From Nitrospirota bacterium (GTDB lineage Bacteria > Nitrospirota > Thermodesulfovibrionia > Thermodesulfovibrionales > JdFR-86), in contig DAOUWH010000010.1 in NCBI GenBank assembly GCA_030667205.1, forward strand, positions 1-13,629: a stretch of DNA of 13,629 nucleotides, given 5' to 3'. Made by a program: the position numbers and the translations under genes. Numbering within the stretch: position 1 is the first letter of the stretch; each line of letters starts with the position of its first letter. The notes beneath the pieces were generated by a model that did not search any database, was not told the DNA's origin, and saw nothing but the letters and a program-made list of their open reading frames with translations. Positions 13,034 to 13,629 of the stretch are shown piece after piece.

Positions 13034-13629
13034 ATGCAGGACCTTATACGCAACCTGATAGTAAAGAACGGGACCAGGATAATCCTCCTTGTGCTGGACG
13101 GCATCGGGGGGCTTCCGCTTGAAGACGGCAAGACCGAGCTTGAGGCCGCCCACACACCCAACCTCGATGCCCTGGCACGGAAGTCGGCCTGCGGGCTCCA
13201 CACGCCGGTGGCCATGGGCATCACTCCGGGAAGCGGCCCGGGCCACCTCGCGCTCTTCGGATACGACCCCGTGGAGTTCCAGATAGGAAGGGGGATACTT
13301 GAAGCCCTCGGCCTCGGCCTCGACGTCAAGAGCACCGACGTTGCCCTGAGGTGCAACTACTCGACCATTAAGGACGGCGTAGTCGAGGACCGAACGGCAG
13401 GCCGCAAACCCACCGCCGAGATCAGGAAGCACACCGAGAGGCTCCAGAGCGGGATTAAAAAAATAGACGACGCCGAGATAATATTCGCCCCCGGAATGGA
13501 GCACAGGTTCGCCGTGCTCCTGCGGTTCCCCGAACCGCTTGAACCGGGCGCCGCGGCCCTGAACGACGCCGACCCGCAGGAAGCGGGGAAAAGCCCGCTT
13601 CCGCTTACGCCGGGCACACCAGAGGCGGA
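13034..13629 (+). CDS. apgM: 2,3-bisphosphoglycerate-independent phosphoglycerate mutase, archaeal type (3' end cut off)
   Basis: Interconverts 3- and 2-phosphoglycerate in glycolysis and gluconeogenesis; cytoplasmic, metal-dependent, alkaline-phosphatase superfamily. 198 complete codons are readable with no stop; the family is usually about 400 residues, so about half is present. Seen: the metal-binding LLVLDGIGG (Asp22), HTPNLDALA, PGSGPGHLALFGYDP containing the expected phosphorylated Ser67, GRGILEALG, DVALRCNYST and DRTAGRKPT. These separate it from the 510-residue GpmI type and from homoserine kinase-like relatives. The start at 13034 has AGGGG 8 bases upstream; a preceding ATG at 13029 is followed at once by a stop. 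Confidence 0.95.
   Translation, partial: MQDLIRNLIVKNGTRIILLVLDGIGGLPLEDGKTELEAAHTPNLDALARKSACGLHTPVAMGITPGSGPGHLALFGYDPVEFQIGRGILEALGLGLDVKSTDVALRCNYSTIKDGVVEDRTAGRKPTAEIRKHTERLQSGIKKIDDAEIIFAPGMEHRFAVLLRFPEPLEPGAAALNDADPQEAGKSPLPLTPGTPEA

Overview
The window is GC-rich (roughly 55-60% by eye), densely packed, and has the gene content of a Gram-negative bacterium with a respiratory, probably anaerobic lifestyle. Signs are an outer-membrane multiheme cytochrome/porin pair, a heme biosynthesis block with a NirJ/Ahb-type radical SAM protein, signal peptides of Gram-negative type, and an archaeal-type phosphoglycerate mutase. Frequent ATA (Ile) and AGG (Arg) codons and this gene mix fit Desulfobacterota, Nitrospirota or a related uncultivated lineage. 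The sequence alone does not settle the taxon.

Bases 1-11638 are one unbroken run of ten minus-strand genes. In transcription order (right to left) they are: a decaheme-type lipoprotein cytochrome, an MtrB/PioB-like outer-membrane beta-barrel, the GTPase hflX, a radical SAM/SPASM protein, hemE, hemH, hemG, a periplasmic cyclophilin-type peptidyl-prolyl isomerase, a small DUF465/YdcH-like protein, and ilvD (C-terminus cut off by the window edge). Neighbours overlap by 4 bases (ATGA) at cytochrome/barrel, hemE/hemH and hemG/isomerase. The isomerase overlaps the DUF465 gene by 38 bases, and most other gaps are 9-28 bases. A strong sigma70-type promoter (TTGACA-17-TATATT, 11666-11694) sits just before the cytochrome and could drive much of the run. 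ilvD has a 156-base leader and may have its own promoter.

From 11804 to the right edge there is a short FmdB-type zinc-ribbon gene on the minus strand. Next to it is a divergent pair of predicted promoters (12026-12095). On the plus strand follow a prohibitin/SPFH membrane protein and apgM (C-terminus cut off).

Functionally, the left run links heme supply to a heme-consuming extracellular electron conduit. HemE, HemG and HemH cover three steps of the protoporphyrin-dependent heme route. The oxidative decarboxylation of coproporphyrinogen (HemF/HemN) is not encoded here, and the radical SAM protein in the same operon is a candidate for that or a related tetrapyrrole step. The points most worth checking are the unusual CX3CH heme site in the cytochrome, the role of the radical SAM protein, the absence of a canonical start codon for hflX, and the predicted leaderless transcript of the FmdB-type gene. 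There is no tRNA, rRNA, CRISPR array or insertion sequence that I can see, and no gene-free stretch longer than about 170 bases.
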